Below are positions 45,095 through 54,118 of a stretch of DNA of 64,000 nucleotides, piece by piece. The position numbers and the translations under genes were made by a program. The notes beneath the pieces were generated by a model, which saw only the letters and a program-made list of their open reading frames with translations, was not told the DNA's origin and made no database searches. Numbering within the stretch: the first letter of the stretch is position 1; each line of letters begins with the position of its first letter. This stretch comes from an uncultured Eubacterium sp. (lineage in GTDB: Bacteria; Bacillota; Clostridia; Lachnospirales; Lachnospiraceae). The stretch lies in NCBI GenBank assembly GCA_910578975.1, contig CAJTRZ010000003.1, forward strand, positions 76,580 to 140,579, in the 5' to 3' direction.

Positions 45095-47168
45095 TTTTCT
45101 CAACCTTTCTTATCTGAATCCAATTATCTGTCCTATATAATTTGTTATTTAAATTATAATAAATTGTATATTTATCGTCCTTTATTCCATTAAGAGGAAT
45201 AAGCTCTCCCACAAAAACTCTGGCAAAATACTCCGGCCTTTTTTGGGATGTCTGTGATAAATCTTTATAGTATGCGTGTTCCTCTCCTATCAGATACACA
45301 CCGTCCAGCAAATGATCTATCATCGTTACACATAATAAATCTTCTTCAACATATAGTTTAATTCTCGCCATATCCTGTTCGCTGTCAATCTGTTCCGGAT
45401 GGCTCAAAACCAACGATTTTAATTTTTCAGTACGTTCCCTTTCACTGTTATAAATGCTCTCAAGGATTATCGGAGGCACTTTATCAGCTCTGGTAATATC
45501 CGGCATTGAAACTTCCTCTATCCCACATATATTTCCATAACAATAATCAGAACTTTTTTCCATATTCTCACTCATATGCTCAGGGCAAAACCTAAACGGA
45601 TATGCTCTATAAAATCCAAAATTCATTGTATATCTATTCAGCATCTCACCGGTTTGATAATCAAACTCTATAATTGTTCCTTTCGCAAAATCATCACTCC
45701 GTACTTTTCCATTCATAACACATACTCTGCCCATCTCTTTTTCGCAAATAGCAATCGAACGCACAATAGACTTATCTGTAACAAATGTTTTATACAGTTT
45801 TACCGTTCCTTCGCTCTCATTAATTTGATATATTTTTGCATATGAATTTTCACTTTTATTATAATAGCTGACCGGTCGCCTCTTATTAATGTGATTATCA
45901 TAAATAATTAATTTCCGATATCCATTTTCATCACATACTTCATCTATAAAATAAGCTGAATGTGCCTGAAAAAACCATTCCATATCTCCAACAGGCTTTA
46001 ACACTTTATCTTCCATTGAAGTATTTTTGAAAAATTCCGGATTTCCCAGAACCCATTCCACCTGTTTTTTCTCATAATTTAGTTTTATGACTGCGTGGAG
46101 ATTTCGAAGACATACCATTAATTTTTTGTTGTGGTTGTCATATTCCAACGTATTAATATGTGCCCAGTCTGGAGAATCTACAAAACGGCTGTCAACATAG
46201 TCTTTCAACCAGATTTCATTCACAATATTTCCAGTATTATGTTCAATTTCAATAACAGAATCTTCAATCGTATTATTATTAAAGGCATTCGATACTACTG
46301 CATAATTTCCATTATCAAGTTCACAAAAATCATGATGTGCTCCTTTTTCAATAGCGTAACGTTTTATAAATCTCCCCATCTGATCCACCACATACATGTG
46401 TACAGATGTAGGATTTGTGTCTGTATGCCTTGTAACTGTCTTATCTAAAAAGAGATATCTCCCCTTTGAAATTGGTTTAAAACCATATGTTTTTGGTACC
46501 ATAGAAAAACAAAACCGAATGTCTCCTTTCCTGTCAAATGCATATGGAAAAACACCGTCATCACCGCCATAGACTAATGTCAAATCATATACATATTTCT
46601 GAGAAGAATATGCTGTACTGTTTACTTTGATTCCTGAACTTTTCCCTTTTATTTTATCAGTTGTCAGAACGATTTCTCTACTTTTTACTCTATTCTTTTT
46701 ACTCAAAAGTTCAATTTTTATTTTATTTTTTGTTCCCGGATACAATCCCATAATTGGAATTGTATGGTAACATCCAGATTTAACTTCATACGAGATATTC
46801 TCGCTATCCTCTTTTCCAAAAACAGTAACCCTCACATTTCTCTCTCTTTTTGTATAAAAAACAGCCATTGCACAAAGAGGTGCATACTGATATGGATTTT
46901 TTATTATCAGCATATTACTAAATTTGTACTTTCTCTCATTTACAATCATTCCGATTGCCCTTTCTATTGCCATCGACTGTAACTGATATGGTTCTTTCGC
47001 TCTAATGTTAGATTCTATTTCCACCTCCAAATTTCTCTGTAACTCTTTTTCATATTTTAATGACTGCTCCTTCATCCATTGTGCACTCTTGACTGTAATT
47101 GTATTTTGAGGCAGCCCCATAGCAACATATAATCTCTTTGCTAAATTTTTTATTTTATAATTGCTCAT
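45084..47168 (-). CDS. assT: Arylsulfate sulfotransferase (ASST), no signal peptide
   Basis: ASST moves a sulfuryl group from a phenolic sulfate ester to another phenol without PAPS. The 694-aa protein has an N-terminal beta domain and a beta-propeller. Residues matching known catalytic positions are HH278-279 (GAHHDF), H337 (DWAHIN), R355 (CLRNLHAV) and H403 (QAHSAYF); the 18-residue gap between H337 and R355 equals that of the E. coli enzyme. There is no export signal, so it appears cytoplasmic. It lies inside an operon with ATP sulfurylase/APS kinase and a sulfonate-type ABC transporter. Confidence 0.87.
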   Translation of the reverse strand: MSNYKIKNLAKRLYVAMGLPQNTITVKSAQWMKEQSLKYEKELQRNLEVEIESNIRAKEPYQLQSMAIERAIGMIVNERKYKFSNMLIIKNPYQYAPLCAMAVFYTKRERNVRVTVFGKEDSENISYEVKSGCYHTIPIMGLYPGTKNKIKIELLSKKNRVKSREIVLTTDKIKGKSSGIKVNSTAYSSQKYVYDLTLVYGGDDGVFPYAFDRKGDIRFCFSMVPKTYGFKPISKGRYLFLDKTVTRHTDTNPTSVHMYVVDQMGRFIKRYAIEKGAHHDFCELDNGNYAVVSNAFNNNTIEDSVIEIEHNTGNIVNEIWLKDYVDSRFVDSPDWAHINTLEYDNHNKKLMVCLRNLHAVIKLNYEKKQVEWVLGNPEFFKNTSMEDKVLKPVGDMEWFFQAHSAYFIDEVCDENGYRKLIIYDNHINKRRPVSYYNKSENSYAKIYQINESEGTVKLYKTFVTDKSIVRSIAICEKEMGRVCVMNGKVRSDDFAKGTIIEFDYQTGEMLNRYTMNFGFYRAYPFRFCPEHMSENMEKSSDYCYGNICGIEEVSMPDITRADKVPPIILESIYNSERERTEKLKSLVLSHPEQIDSEQDMARIKLYVEEDLLCVTMIDHLLDGVYLIGEEHAYYKDLSQTSQKRPEYFARVFVGELIPLNGIKDDKYTIYYNLNNKLYRTDNWIQIRKVEKNEK

Positions 47169-47251
47169 ATAACGTTTTATATTTCAATCCTTTCCTTTTA
47201 TTTTCAGTTTGCTGTAATTTCTTTTGTGTAAAAATTCACCGCATTATACTG

Positions 47252-49081
47252 TTATAACTGATACCGCTCTAATTCCTGCATAATGTAGTTTACAGTCTCT
47301 TCTATTGACCGATGTTCTGTATCCACAATAATATCCGGATTACACGGAACTTCATATGGAGCACTAACTCCGGTAAAGTTTGGAATCTCATTATTTTGTG
47401 CTTTCTGATATAGTCCCTTTACATCTCTTTTCTTGCAAACCTCTAATGATGTACTGACATATACTTCTACAAAGGAATCTTCTCCTATAATATTCCTGGC
47501 AGAATCTCTATCCTTCTGATATGGTGCTACCAATGCCGTCAGGACAATTAACCCTGCATCATTCATTAGCCTGCACACTTCCGCGTTCCTTCTGATATTT
47601 TCAATTCTGTCCTTTTCTTCAAAACCTAAATTTTTATTTAGACCAAGCCTCACATTATCTCCATCCAGAACCATCGTATGTTTCCCTTTTGCAAACAATC
47701 TTTTTTCTACTTCATTTACCAGTGTAGATTTTCCGGCACCTGACAATCCGGTAAACCAAACAGACTTTGGATTTTGGTTTAAACTTGCTGCTCTTTTTGT
47801 TCTGTCAATGTCCATTTTGTGATAGACTATGTTATCTCCTCTTCTAAGCGTGTGTTCTACAACACCACACGCCGAAGTCATATTACTTACCCTGTCTATA
47901 AGAATAAATGCGCCAAGTTCTTTATTATCTTCAAAGCGGTTAATAACGATTCTTTCATTTAAAATAATATCGCAAGAGGCAATTTCATTTTTATTTAATA
48001 TTTTTACAGACAGATGATTTCCCTCATTTACATCAATCTTATATTTGATTTTCATAACTGTACCTAAGAGCATTTTTGTTCCTATTTTCAGATAATAATT
48101 CTTGCCCTCTATCAAAGGTGTATCGTCCAACCATAATATTTTTGCATTAAATATATTACTTACTGTCAGATTATCACTAGATGATATAACACATCCTCTA
48201 GAAACATCTACCTCTCTATTCAATTGTACTGTTACTGCCTGCCCTTTTACTCCACATCCGTCTTCTTTATCTGTCACAAAGATCTTTTTGATTTTTGCCT
48301 GTTCTTTGTTTGGATATATATAGACTTTCTGCCCTACTTTTATCTGTCCTGCAGAGATTTCTCCCTGAAATCCTCTAAAGGTTCTATCCGGTCTGCATAC
48401 TCTTTGAACCGGTAATACCAATTCTTCCTTTTCTTCCTTTTTTGAGACATCTATAGTTTCAAGATATTCTAATAAAGTTTCTTCCTGATACCATGCCATG
48501 TTTTTTGACTTATTTGTAAGATTATCCCCTTTTTTTGCTGACACCGGAATAATTTTTATAGTTTTAAATGTAAATTCCTTTACCATATCATTAATATCAT
48601 TTTCTATATCAAGAAATATTTGTTCTTGATATTTGATAACATCCATTTTGTTTACAGCAAAAACAATATGTTCAATCCCCATAAGTGCGCATATTCTTAT
48701 ATGTCTTTTTGTCTGTGTCATCAAACCTGCCGATGCGTCAATAAGAATCACTGCCAAATCTGCAAATGATGCTCCTACTGCCATGTTTCTCGTATACTCT
48801 TCATGTCCCGGTGTATCTGCTACAATAAAACTTCTTTTTTCTGTTGTAAAATATCTATATGCCACATCAATGGTTATTCCCTGTTCTCTTTCAGCCATAA
48901 GACCATCCAACAGTAGTGAATAGTCCATTTCTCCACCCGCACTTCCAACTTTACTATCTAATTCCAACGTTTTTTCCTGATCCGCAAAAAGCAGTTTTGC
49001 ATCATATAGCATATGCCCTATCAAGGTTGATTTTCCATCGTCTACACTGCCACACGTAATAAATTTTAACAGACTCTTCAT
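47252..49081 (-). CDS. cysNC: Sulfate adenylyltransferase large subunit fused to adenylylsulfate kinase
   Basis: This bifunctional protein (609 aa) activates sulfate to APS and then phosphorylates it to PAPS. The N-terminal GTPase has CGSVDDGKSTL (residues 10-20), DTPGHEEYTRNMA and AVNKMD. EF-Tu-like beta barrels follow. The C-terminal APS kinase begins near residue 440 with GLSGAGKSTL and contains DGDNVRLGLN and the FTGVSAPYE region. It starts directly after the cysD stop codon (TAAATG), so it is translated with its partner subunit. Confidence 0.95.
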   Translation of the reverse strand: MKSLLKFITCGSVDDGKSTLIGHMLYDAKLLFADQEKTLELDSKVGSAGGEMDYSLLLDGLMAEREQGITIDVAYRYFTTEKRSFIVADTPGHEEYTRNMAVGASFADLAVILIDASAGLMTQTKRHIRICALMGIEHIVFAVNKMDVIKYQEQIFLDIENDINDMVKEFTFKTIKIIPVSAKKGDNLTNKSKNMAWYQEETLLEYLETIDVSKKEEKEELVLPVQRVCRPDRTFRGFQGEISAGQIKVGQKVYIYPNKEQAKIKKIFVTDKEDGCGVKGQAVTVQLNREVDVSRGCVISSSDNLTVSNIFNAKILWLDDTPLIEGKNYYLKIGTKMLLGTVMKIKYKIDVNEGNHLSVKILNKNEIASCDIILNERIVINRFEDNKELGAFILIDRVSNMTSACGVVEHTLRRGDNIVYHKMDIDRTKRAASLNQNPKSVWFTGLSGAGKSTLVNEVEKRLFAKGKHTMVLDGDNVRLGLNKNLGFEEKDRIENIRRNAEVCRLMNDAGLIVLTALVAPYQKDRDSARNIIGEDSFVEVYVSTSLEVCKKRDVKGLYQKAQNNEIPNFTGVSAPYEVPCNPDIIVDTEHRSIEETVNYIMQELERYQL

Positions 49082-49975
49082 TTAAAAATATCCCTCCCGT
49101 TTTCTTCTCTCCATACTGCCAGCTGCCTCATTGTCAATAACTCTGCTTGTCCGTTCTGATGAAACTGCACCTAAAGTTTCCTCTATAATCTTGTCCAGCG
49201 TATCCGCTTCCGACTCTATTCCTCCGGTCAAGGGATAACATCCTAATGTTCGAAAACGAACCTTTTTCATTTCAGGATGTTCATTTGGCAAAAGTCTCAT
49301 TCTATCATCATCTACCATAATAAGATTTCCCTCTCTCTCTACTACAGGTCTGTAATCTGCATAGTATAAAGAAACGATTTCAATATTCTCTCTTTTTATA
49401 TACTGCCAGATATCTTTTTCTGTCCAATTAGATATTGGAAAAACACGAATGCTTTCCCCTTTAAAAATTTTTGTATTATATAATTTCCACATTTCTGGTC
49501 TTTGATTTTTAGGATCCCATGCATGTTCTTTATTCCTGAAAGAAAAGATTCTTTCTTTCGCTCTGGATTTTTCTTCGTCTCTTCTTCCTCCACCAAATGC
49601 TGCAGTAAATCCATATTTATCTAAAGCGTCTTTTAATGCCTGGGTTTTCATAATATCTGTATAAGCAGCACCATGTTCAAAAGGATTAATTCCTTGTCTG
49701 ATTCCCTCTTCATTAGAATAAGAAATCATTTCTATTCCATATTTCTCGGAAATTTTATCTCTAAAATTAATCATTTCTTTAAATTTCCATGTTGTGTCTA
49801 TGTGTAGAAATGGAAATGGTGGCTTTTCCGGATAAAACGCTTTCATAGCAAGATGAAGCATAACCGAACTATCTTTTCCAATCGAATACAACATTACAGG
49901 ATTTTCACACTCTGCAGCAACCTCTCTTATTATATATATTGCTTCTGCTTCCAAAGCATCTAAATGTGACAACAT
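49082..49975 (-). CDS. cysD: Sulfate adenylyltransferase small subunit
   Basis: CysD (297 aa) is the PP-loop subunit that adenylates sulfate to APS, driven by GTP hydrolysis in CysN. The PP-loop is YSIGKDSSVM (residues 30-39), followed by HIDTTWKFKEM, FGGGRRDEEKSRAKER and GCYPLTGGIES. Length is standard. It is the first gene of the six-gene sulfur operon. Confidence 0.96.
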   Translation of the reverse strand: MLSHLDALEAEAIYIIREVAAECENPVMLYSIGKDSSVMLHLAMKAFYPEKPPFPFLHIDTTWKFKEMINFRDKISEKYGIEMISYSNEEGIRQGINPFEHGAAYTDIMKTQALKDALDKYGFTAAFGGGRRDEEKSRAKERIFSFRNKEHAWDPKNQRPEMWKLYNTKIFKGESIRVFPISNWTEKDIWQYIKRENIEIVSLYYADYRPVVEREGNLIMVDDDRMRLLPNEHPEMKKVRFRTLGCYPLTGGIESEADTLDKIIEETLGAVSSERTSRVIDNEAAGSMERRKREGYF

Positions 49976-50008
49976 TTTTGCTTTTCCTCCCTTTTCTTAT
50001 AATTGCAA

Positions 50009-50034
50009 AATTTGTTAAATTTTATCAACAAATT
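50009..50034 (-). promoter_or_regulatory. Inverted repeat in the cysD upstream region
   Basis: AATTTGTT and AACAAATT, eight-bp arms with a 10-nt spacer, lie 34-60 bp upstream of cysD within an A/T-rich promoter region. It is a plausible operator for a sulfur-responsive regulator. No regulator gene is in the window. Confidence 0.45.
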
Positions 50035-50077
50035 GTCATAACAAAATGATATAACAATTATAATTTAATTATATTTG

Positions 50078-50129
50078 ACAAAAATACTGCACTTGAATTT
50101 GTTAAATAAATCCAAGTGCAGTATTTTGT
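50078..50129 (-). terminator. Bidirectional terminator between cysD and the 61-aa gene
   Basis: Near-perfect 17-bp arms (50078-50095, 50113-50129) around a 17-nt loop end in ATTTTTGT or ATTTTGTT, giving U-rich tails in both directions. Confidence 0.75.
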
Positions 50130-50179
50130 TATAACATAAACTTTCATTGCCTGCGTTTTAAATCGAATTCTTATGAAGC

Positions 50180-50365
50180 CTACATTTTTGCAATATCCTG
50201 TATTAAACTATTCATCTCTTTTTTTGACTGTACTGTTCTAGCTGTTTCTATAACCTGTTTTTTCTCTGAGTCTGTAAGATTTGAAAAATGTTCCATCGCA
50301 TTATCATTCATTGCCAAACCAAATCCCAATCCTAAAGGCATTTCTTCTTTATTATTATTTTTCAT
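50180..50365 (-). CDS. Small conserved protein of unknown function (61 aa)
   Basis: A short soluble protein with a Met/Gly-rich start (MPLGLGFGLAMNDNAMEHF) and two helices rich in charged residues (LTDSEKKQVIETARTV, KEMNSLIQDIAKM). Similar small proteins with the pattern P-L-G-F-G-x-A and a late S-K-x-E-M are familiar from Clostridia but unnamed. GGGAGG lies 6 nt before the ATG. That ribosome site falls within the 3' arm of an inverted repeat (50373-50422). Confidence 0.8.
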   Translation of the reverse strand: MKNNNKEEMPLGLGFGLAMNDNAMEHFSNLTDSEKKQVIETARTVQSKKEMNSLIQDIAKM

Positions 50366-50372
50366 AAAAAAC

Positions 50373-50422
50373 CTCCCACAAATATACTAAATTTTAAAAA
50401 TAGTTTTGACATTTTGTGGGAG
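50373..50422 (-). promoter_or_regulatory. Inverted repeat covering the ribosome site of the 61-aa gene
   Basis: Ten-bp arms CTCCCACAAA (50373-50382 complement) and TTTGTGGGAG are separated by 30 nt. On the mRNA the 3' arm is TTTGTGGGAG followed by GTTTTTTATG, so it contains the Shine-Dalgarno sequence and is followed by a U-run. It can act as the terminator of the alkD operon, as a translation switch, or both. Confidence 0.55.
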
Positions 50423-50453
50423 AATTATTCTATTACATAATAAACTTCTACTT

Positions 50454-51146
50454 TTATTTCATTTTTAGTGTTCTCAGATAATCTTTCTGTTCCTGAGCAA
50501 TTCTTCTGCTTTCAACAGCCTTCTGGATTGCTTTATTATGTGTCCATTTATCTAATTTCTTATTTTCAATAAAAGGTAATATCCAGTCATACTGCTTTGC
50601 CAACGCTGTGGCAAAATACCATGCAATCATCATATTAACATAGTATTCATCAGACTTCACCTCTGATACCATTTTAGGATACACCATATCAAATGTGTCA
50701 TCTAAAAAATATTTCATCAACATTTCAATTGCAAACCGGATAGTGTATGTATCATCAGATTTTATCCACACTTTTATTTTTTCTAAAAGCCTTACACGAT
50801 TCTTTTGAAATATTTTTGGAGACATCAAATCACAAGTGGCCCAATTATCCACATAGGGTAGAAATCGTTCTACTTCTGCAATACACTCATCATAATCTTT
50901 TATCTGTTCCAAAATGAAACCGTGCAGATTATTTTCTTCATAATACTTGTGCGGAAGTGTCTGTATAAACTCTTTTGCTTCATCTGTCTTAGCAAAATCT
51001 TTTGCAAATTTTCTAAGTGCCGGTGTTCTTACTCCAATTACCAGTTCTTCATCAACGTTTGGAATCAGTTTTGCATGAAATCTTTTGTACTCTAAATCCT
51101 GCATGGAAAAGAGGGATTCCACCACTTTATTTTCAATATTTCTCAT
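50454..51146 (-). CDS. DNA alkylation repair protein, AlkD-like HEAT repeat protein
   Basis: This 230-residue, helical protein follows the AlkD family pattern: VRTPALRKFAKDFAK, LHGFILEQIKDY, VDNWATCDLMSPKIF with the catalytic-region Trp/Asp, AIEMLMKYFLDD, NMMIAWYFATALAKQYD and HNKAIQKAVESRRI. Members excise bulky or positively charged alkylated bases. It is 8 bp from ung, so two base-repair glycosylases are encoded together. Confidence 0.88.
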   Translation of the reverse strand: MRNIENKVVESLFSMQDLEYKRFHAKLIPNVDEELVIGVRTPALRKFAKDFAKTDEAKEFIQTLPHKYYEENNLHGFILEQIKDYDECIAEVERFLPYVDNWATCDLMSPKIFQKNRVRLLEKIKVWIKSDDTYTIRFAIEMLMKYFLDDTFDMVYPKMVSEVKSDEYYVNMMIAWYFATALAKQYDWILPFIENKKLDKWTHNKAIQKAVESRRIAQEQKDYLRTLKMK

Positions 51147-51154
51147 ACTATCTC

Positions 51155-51829
51155 CTATATATTTTCTATCTGCCAGTCTATCGGTTCTACACCATTTGCT
51201 TTCAAAAACTCATTTGCTTTACTAAAATGTTTACATCCAAAAAATCCTCTGTATGCTGATAACGGACTTGGATGTGGTGCCTCTAATATCAAATGTTTTG
51301 GATTCGTAAGCATGGACTTTTTCCTTCTTGCAGGACTTCCCCACAGAAAATATACAATCGGTCTGTCCTGTGCGTTCACTGCCTGAATCACTGCATCTGT
51401 AAACTGCTCCCATCCGTGTCCCTGATGAGAATTTGCCTGATGTGCCCGGACAGTCAGTACTGTATTAAGCAGCAATACACCCTGGTCTGCCCATTTCTTT
51501 AAATAACCATTATTCGGTATATCGCATCCCAAATCATCATGTAATTCCTGATAAATATTCACAAGAGATGGAGGTGTATCATTTCCAGGTAAAACAGAAA
51601 AAGACAAACCATGTGCCTGATTTACATTATGATATGGATCTTGTCCAAGCAATAATACTTTTACATCTTTTAAAGGTGTAAAATGAAAAGCATTAAAAAT
51701 ATCATCTGCCGGTGGATATATTACGGTTCTGCTGTATTCCTCCCGTACAAAGTTATACAACTCTCTATAATATGGCTTTCTAAATTCCATATTTAATGGT
51801 TCTACCCAATCATTGTCAATCATTCCCAT
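51155..51829 (-). CDS. ung: Uracil-DNA glycosylase
   Basis: Ung removes uracil from DNA. It begins at MGMIDN behind AGGAGG, giving 224 aa. The catalytic water-activating motif GQDPYH lies near residue 64, LLLNTVLTV near 120, and the minor-groove loop HPSPLSAYRGF near 187. Standard length for family 1. It is downstream of the lipid kinase gene. Confidence 0.97.
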   Translation of the reverse strand: MGMIDNDWVEPLNMEFRKPYYRELYNFVREEYSRTVIYPPADDIFNAFHFTPLKDVKVLLLGQDPYHNVNQAHGLSFSVLPGNDTPPSLVNIYQELHDDLGCDIPNNGYLKKWADQGVLLLNTVLTVRAHQANSHQGHGWEQFTDAVIQAVNAQDRPIVYFLWGSPARRKKSMLTNPKHLILEAPHPSPLSAYRGFFGCKHFSKANEFLKANGVEPIDWQIENI

Positions 51830-51851
51830 AGTTTTCCTCCTAAAATGTTTC

Positions 51852-52721
51852 TTATATAATTTCTTCAATAAAGTTTCTATCATTAAACACTTTTAATGCA
51901 CTTGGTATCAACTCAATCTCAAAACGCTTTGAACGCATAGATTCTCCATCTACATTAAATGTACAAAGTTCCTCTGAATCCACTATAATCTTTTTCTCAG
52001 AATATCTTTTTACACAAGCAGAATCTTCATGTTTCGCCTTTAGCAATTTTAACAAAACCGGAATCATTTTCGGCTTAGGCATTTTTTCCACAAAATAAAT
52101 ATCTAACATCCCATCATCCAATAATGCATGGGGGGCAATACGAAATCCACCACCATAATATTGACCGTTTCCAATGGCTAATATTGTACACTCATTCTCT
52201 ACTTGCGTCTCTCCCATTGTAATTTTGAGTTTCTTAAACTGATATTTAAAATATGTATAAATCAGACTTGCATTGTATCTCTGACTTACCGGAATCCATT
52301 TTCTATGTCTCACATGTTTTAAGTTTTCTGCCACATCAGCATCTAATCCTAAACATGCAACATTTACGAAGAACCGATGATTAATCCGTCCTACATCAAT
52401 CGTAACAATTCCTGTAGAATACTTTTTTAAAGTCTTTTCAAAATCATTTCCGCTGCCTGTCGGAATGTTGCCTAACACTTTATGTTCTGATCCCATTATT
52501 CCATTTAGCACGTCATTTAATGTTCCATCCCCTCCCACAGAAAAAACAACACACTCCTTATCGGGAATTTTATTCGCAAGTGCTTTCGCATCACCCTCTT
52601 TTTTCGTATACATTATCTCATAGGGTATTTCTCTTTTTAAACAAGCTGTTCGAATATTTTTTTCTATTTTCCCTCTTTCCATTCTTCCGCTGTCAGGGTT
52701 TACGATAAAATAATACTTCAT
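51852..52721 (-). CDS. Diacylglycerol/lipid kinase family protein (YegS/DagK type)
   Basis: The protein (289 aa) has a DAGK catalytic domain: YFIVNPDSGRME (residues 4-15), VVFSVGGDGTLNDVLNGI (ATP-binding GGDGT), GNIPTGSGNDFEKTL, and a C-terminal beta domain with IGNGQYYGGGFRIAPHALLDDGMLD. It probably phosphorylates a membrane lipid such as diacylglycerol; substrate cannot be told from sequence. It lies between hisF and ung. Confidence 0.9.
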   Translation of the reverse strand: MKYYFIVNPDSGRMERGKIEKNIRTACLKREIPYEIMYTKKEGDAKALANKIPDKECVVFSVGGDGTLNDVLNGIMGSEHKVLGNIPTGSGNDFEKTLKKYSTGIVTIDVGRINHRFFVNVACLGLDADVAENLKHVRHRKWIPVSQRYNASLIYTYFKYQFKKLKITMGETQVENECTILAIGNGQYYGGGFRIAPHALLDDGMLDIYFVEKMPKPKMIPVLLKLLKAKHEDSACVKRYSEKKIIVDSEELCTFNVDGESMRSKRFEIELIPSALKVFNDRNFIEEII

Positions 52722-52744
52722 AACTTTTCTCTCGTCTTCTTATG

Positions 52745-53506
52745 TTAAATCCTTACCGATACTCCTTTTTCATCCAGATAATATTTCAAATCCATGATTT
52801 CCAACTCTTTATAGTGGAATAAAGACGCTGCCAGAGCTGCATCTGCCTTTCCCTCTGTAAGCGCATCATAAAAATGCTCCATACTTCCTGCTCCGCCTGA
52901 TGCGATTACAGGAATTGAGACATTCTCCGCAATCGTTTTTGTCAATTCTAAATCATATCCCTGCTTCACACCATCACAGTCCATGCTCGTAAGAAGTATT
53001 TCTCCTGCTCCAAGCCTGTTCGCTTTCATTGCCCATTCCACAGCATCAATCCCCATATCTACACGTCCGCCATTTTTATAAATATTCCATCCACTGCCGT
53101 CCGCTCTTCTTTTCGCATCAATCGCCACAACCACGCACTGACTCCCAAACTTATCTGCCGCCTCGCTGATTAGATTTGGATTCATAATTGCCGAAGAATT
53201 AATGCTAATCTTGTCAGCACCTTCACGTAACAATGCCTTAAAATCATCTACAGTACGGATTCCGCCACCAACTGTAAATGGTATAAAAACCTGTTCAGCC
53301 ACCTTTCTTACCAAATCTACTACTGTTGCTCTGTGGTCTGATGATGCCGTAATATCTAAAAAAACGAGCTCATCTGCACCTGCTTTATTATATGCCTTTG
53401 CGACTTCTACCGGGTCGCCTGCGTCTCTCAGATTCACAAAATTAGTTCCTTTTACAACTCTGTTGTTATTTATATCCAAGCACGGAATAATTCTTTTCGT
53501 ATGCAT
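52745..53506 (-). CDS. hisF: Imidazole glycerol phosphate synthase, cyclase subunit
   Basis: HisF (253 aa) uses ammonia from HisH to turn PRFAR into imidazole glycerol phosphate and AICAR. Catalytic Asp residues lie in IPCLDINNNRVVKG (about residue 11) and LTSMDCDGVKQGYD (about 130). Phosphate-binding loops are TVGGGIRTVDD and ASGGAGSMEHF. Its start codon follows the hisH stop at once. No other histidine gene is in the window. Confidence 0.96.
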   Translation of the reverse strand: MHTKRIIPCLDINNNRVVKGTNFVNLRDAGDPVEVAKAYNKAGADELVFLDITASSDHRATVVDLVRKVAEQVFIPFTVGGGIRTVDDFKALLREGADKISINSSAIMNPNLISEAADKFGSQCVVVAIDAKRRADGSGWNIYKNGGRVDMGIDAVEWAMKANRLGAGEILLTSMDCDGVKQGYDLELTKTIAENVSIPVIASGGAGSMEHFYDALTEGKADAALAASLFHYKELEIMDLKYYLDEKGVSVRI

Positions 53507-54118
53507 TTATTTCTCCAATCCAGCAAAATTCTTTAATATCTTTAGTCCTACATCTCCACTTTTTTCCGGGTGAAACTGACATGCAAATACATTATCCTTT
53601 TCAACAGATGCATGGATATCTACCACATAATCTGTTTTTGCCTTTACTATCTGCTCTTCCCTTGCCTTTAAGTAATAAGAATGTACAAAATAAACATAAG
53701 ACTGCTCATCAATTCCCTCAAATAATCTTCCGTTATTTACCAAGTCTAATGAATTCCATCCAATATGCGGAATCTTAAATCCTGGTTTATCCGGAATTTT
53801 TACAATCTCTCCTGGTAATATTCCAAGCCCCCTCATTCCTGTTGTCTCGTCACTGCTTTCAAACAATAACTGAAGTCCAAGACAAATCCCTAAAAATGGT
53901 GTTTTATTATCTACTACATCATAAATAGTGTTTATGAGATGATAATCTTTTAATTTCGTCATGGCATCTCCAAAGGAACCTACTCCCGGAAGCACCACCT
54001 TATCTGCTGAAAGTATCTCATCTCTATCTCTGGACAAAACTGTTTCCTCTCCTAAAAACTGAAATGCTTTCTCCACGCTTTTTATGTTTCCTGCATCATA
54101 ATCTATTATTGCAATCAT
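53507..54118 (-). CDS. hisH: Imidazole glycerol phosphate synthase, glutaminase subunit
   Basis: HisH (203 aa) is a class I glutamine amidotransferase that feeds ammonia to HisF. The nucleophile Cys lies in FLGICLGLQLLFE (near residue 79); the His-Glu pair is in ACQFHPEKSGD near 186. Its start overlaps the histidine kinase stop by 4 bp, so it is translationally coupled to a two-component system, an unusual neighbour. Confidence 0.96.
   Translation of the reverse strand: MIAIIDYDAGNIKSVEKAFQFLGEETVLSRDRDEILSADKVVLPGVGSFGDAMTKLKDYHLINTIYDVVDNKTPFLGICLGLQLLFESSDETTGMRGLGILPGEIVKIPDKPGFKIPHIGWNSLDLVNNGRLFEGIDEQSYVYFVHSYYLKAREEQIVKAKTDYVVDIHASVEKDNVFACQFHPEKSGDVGLKILKNFAGLEK

Noticed and set aside
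45084..47168. Exported ASST with a periplasmic-type signal
   Set aside because: The N-terminus is charged and lacks any hydrophobic signal segment.
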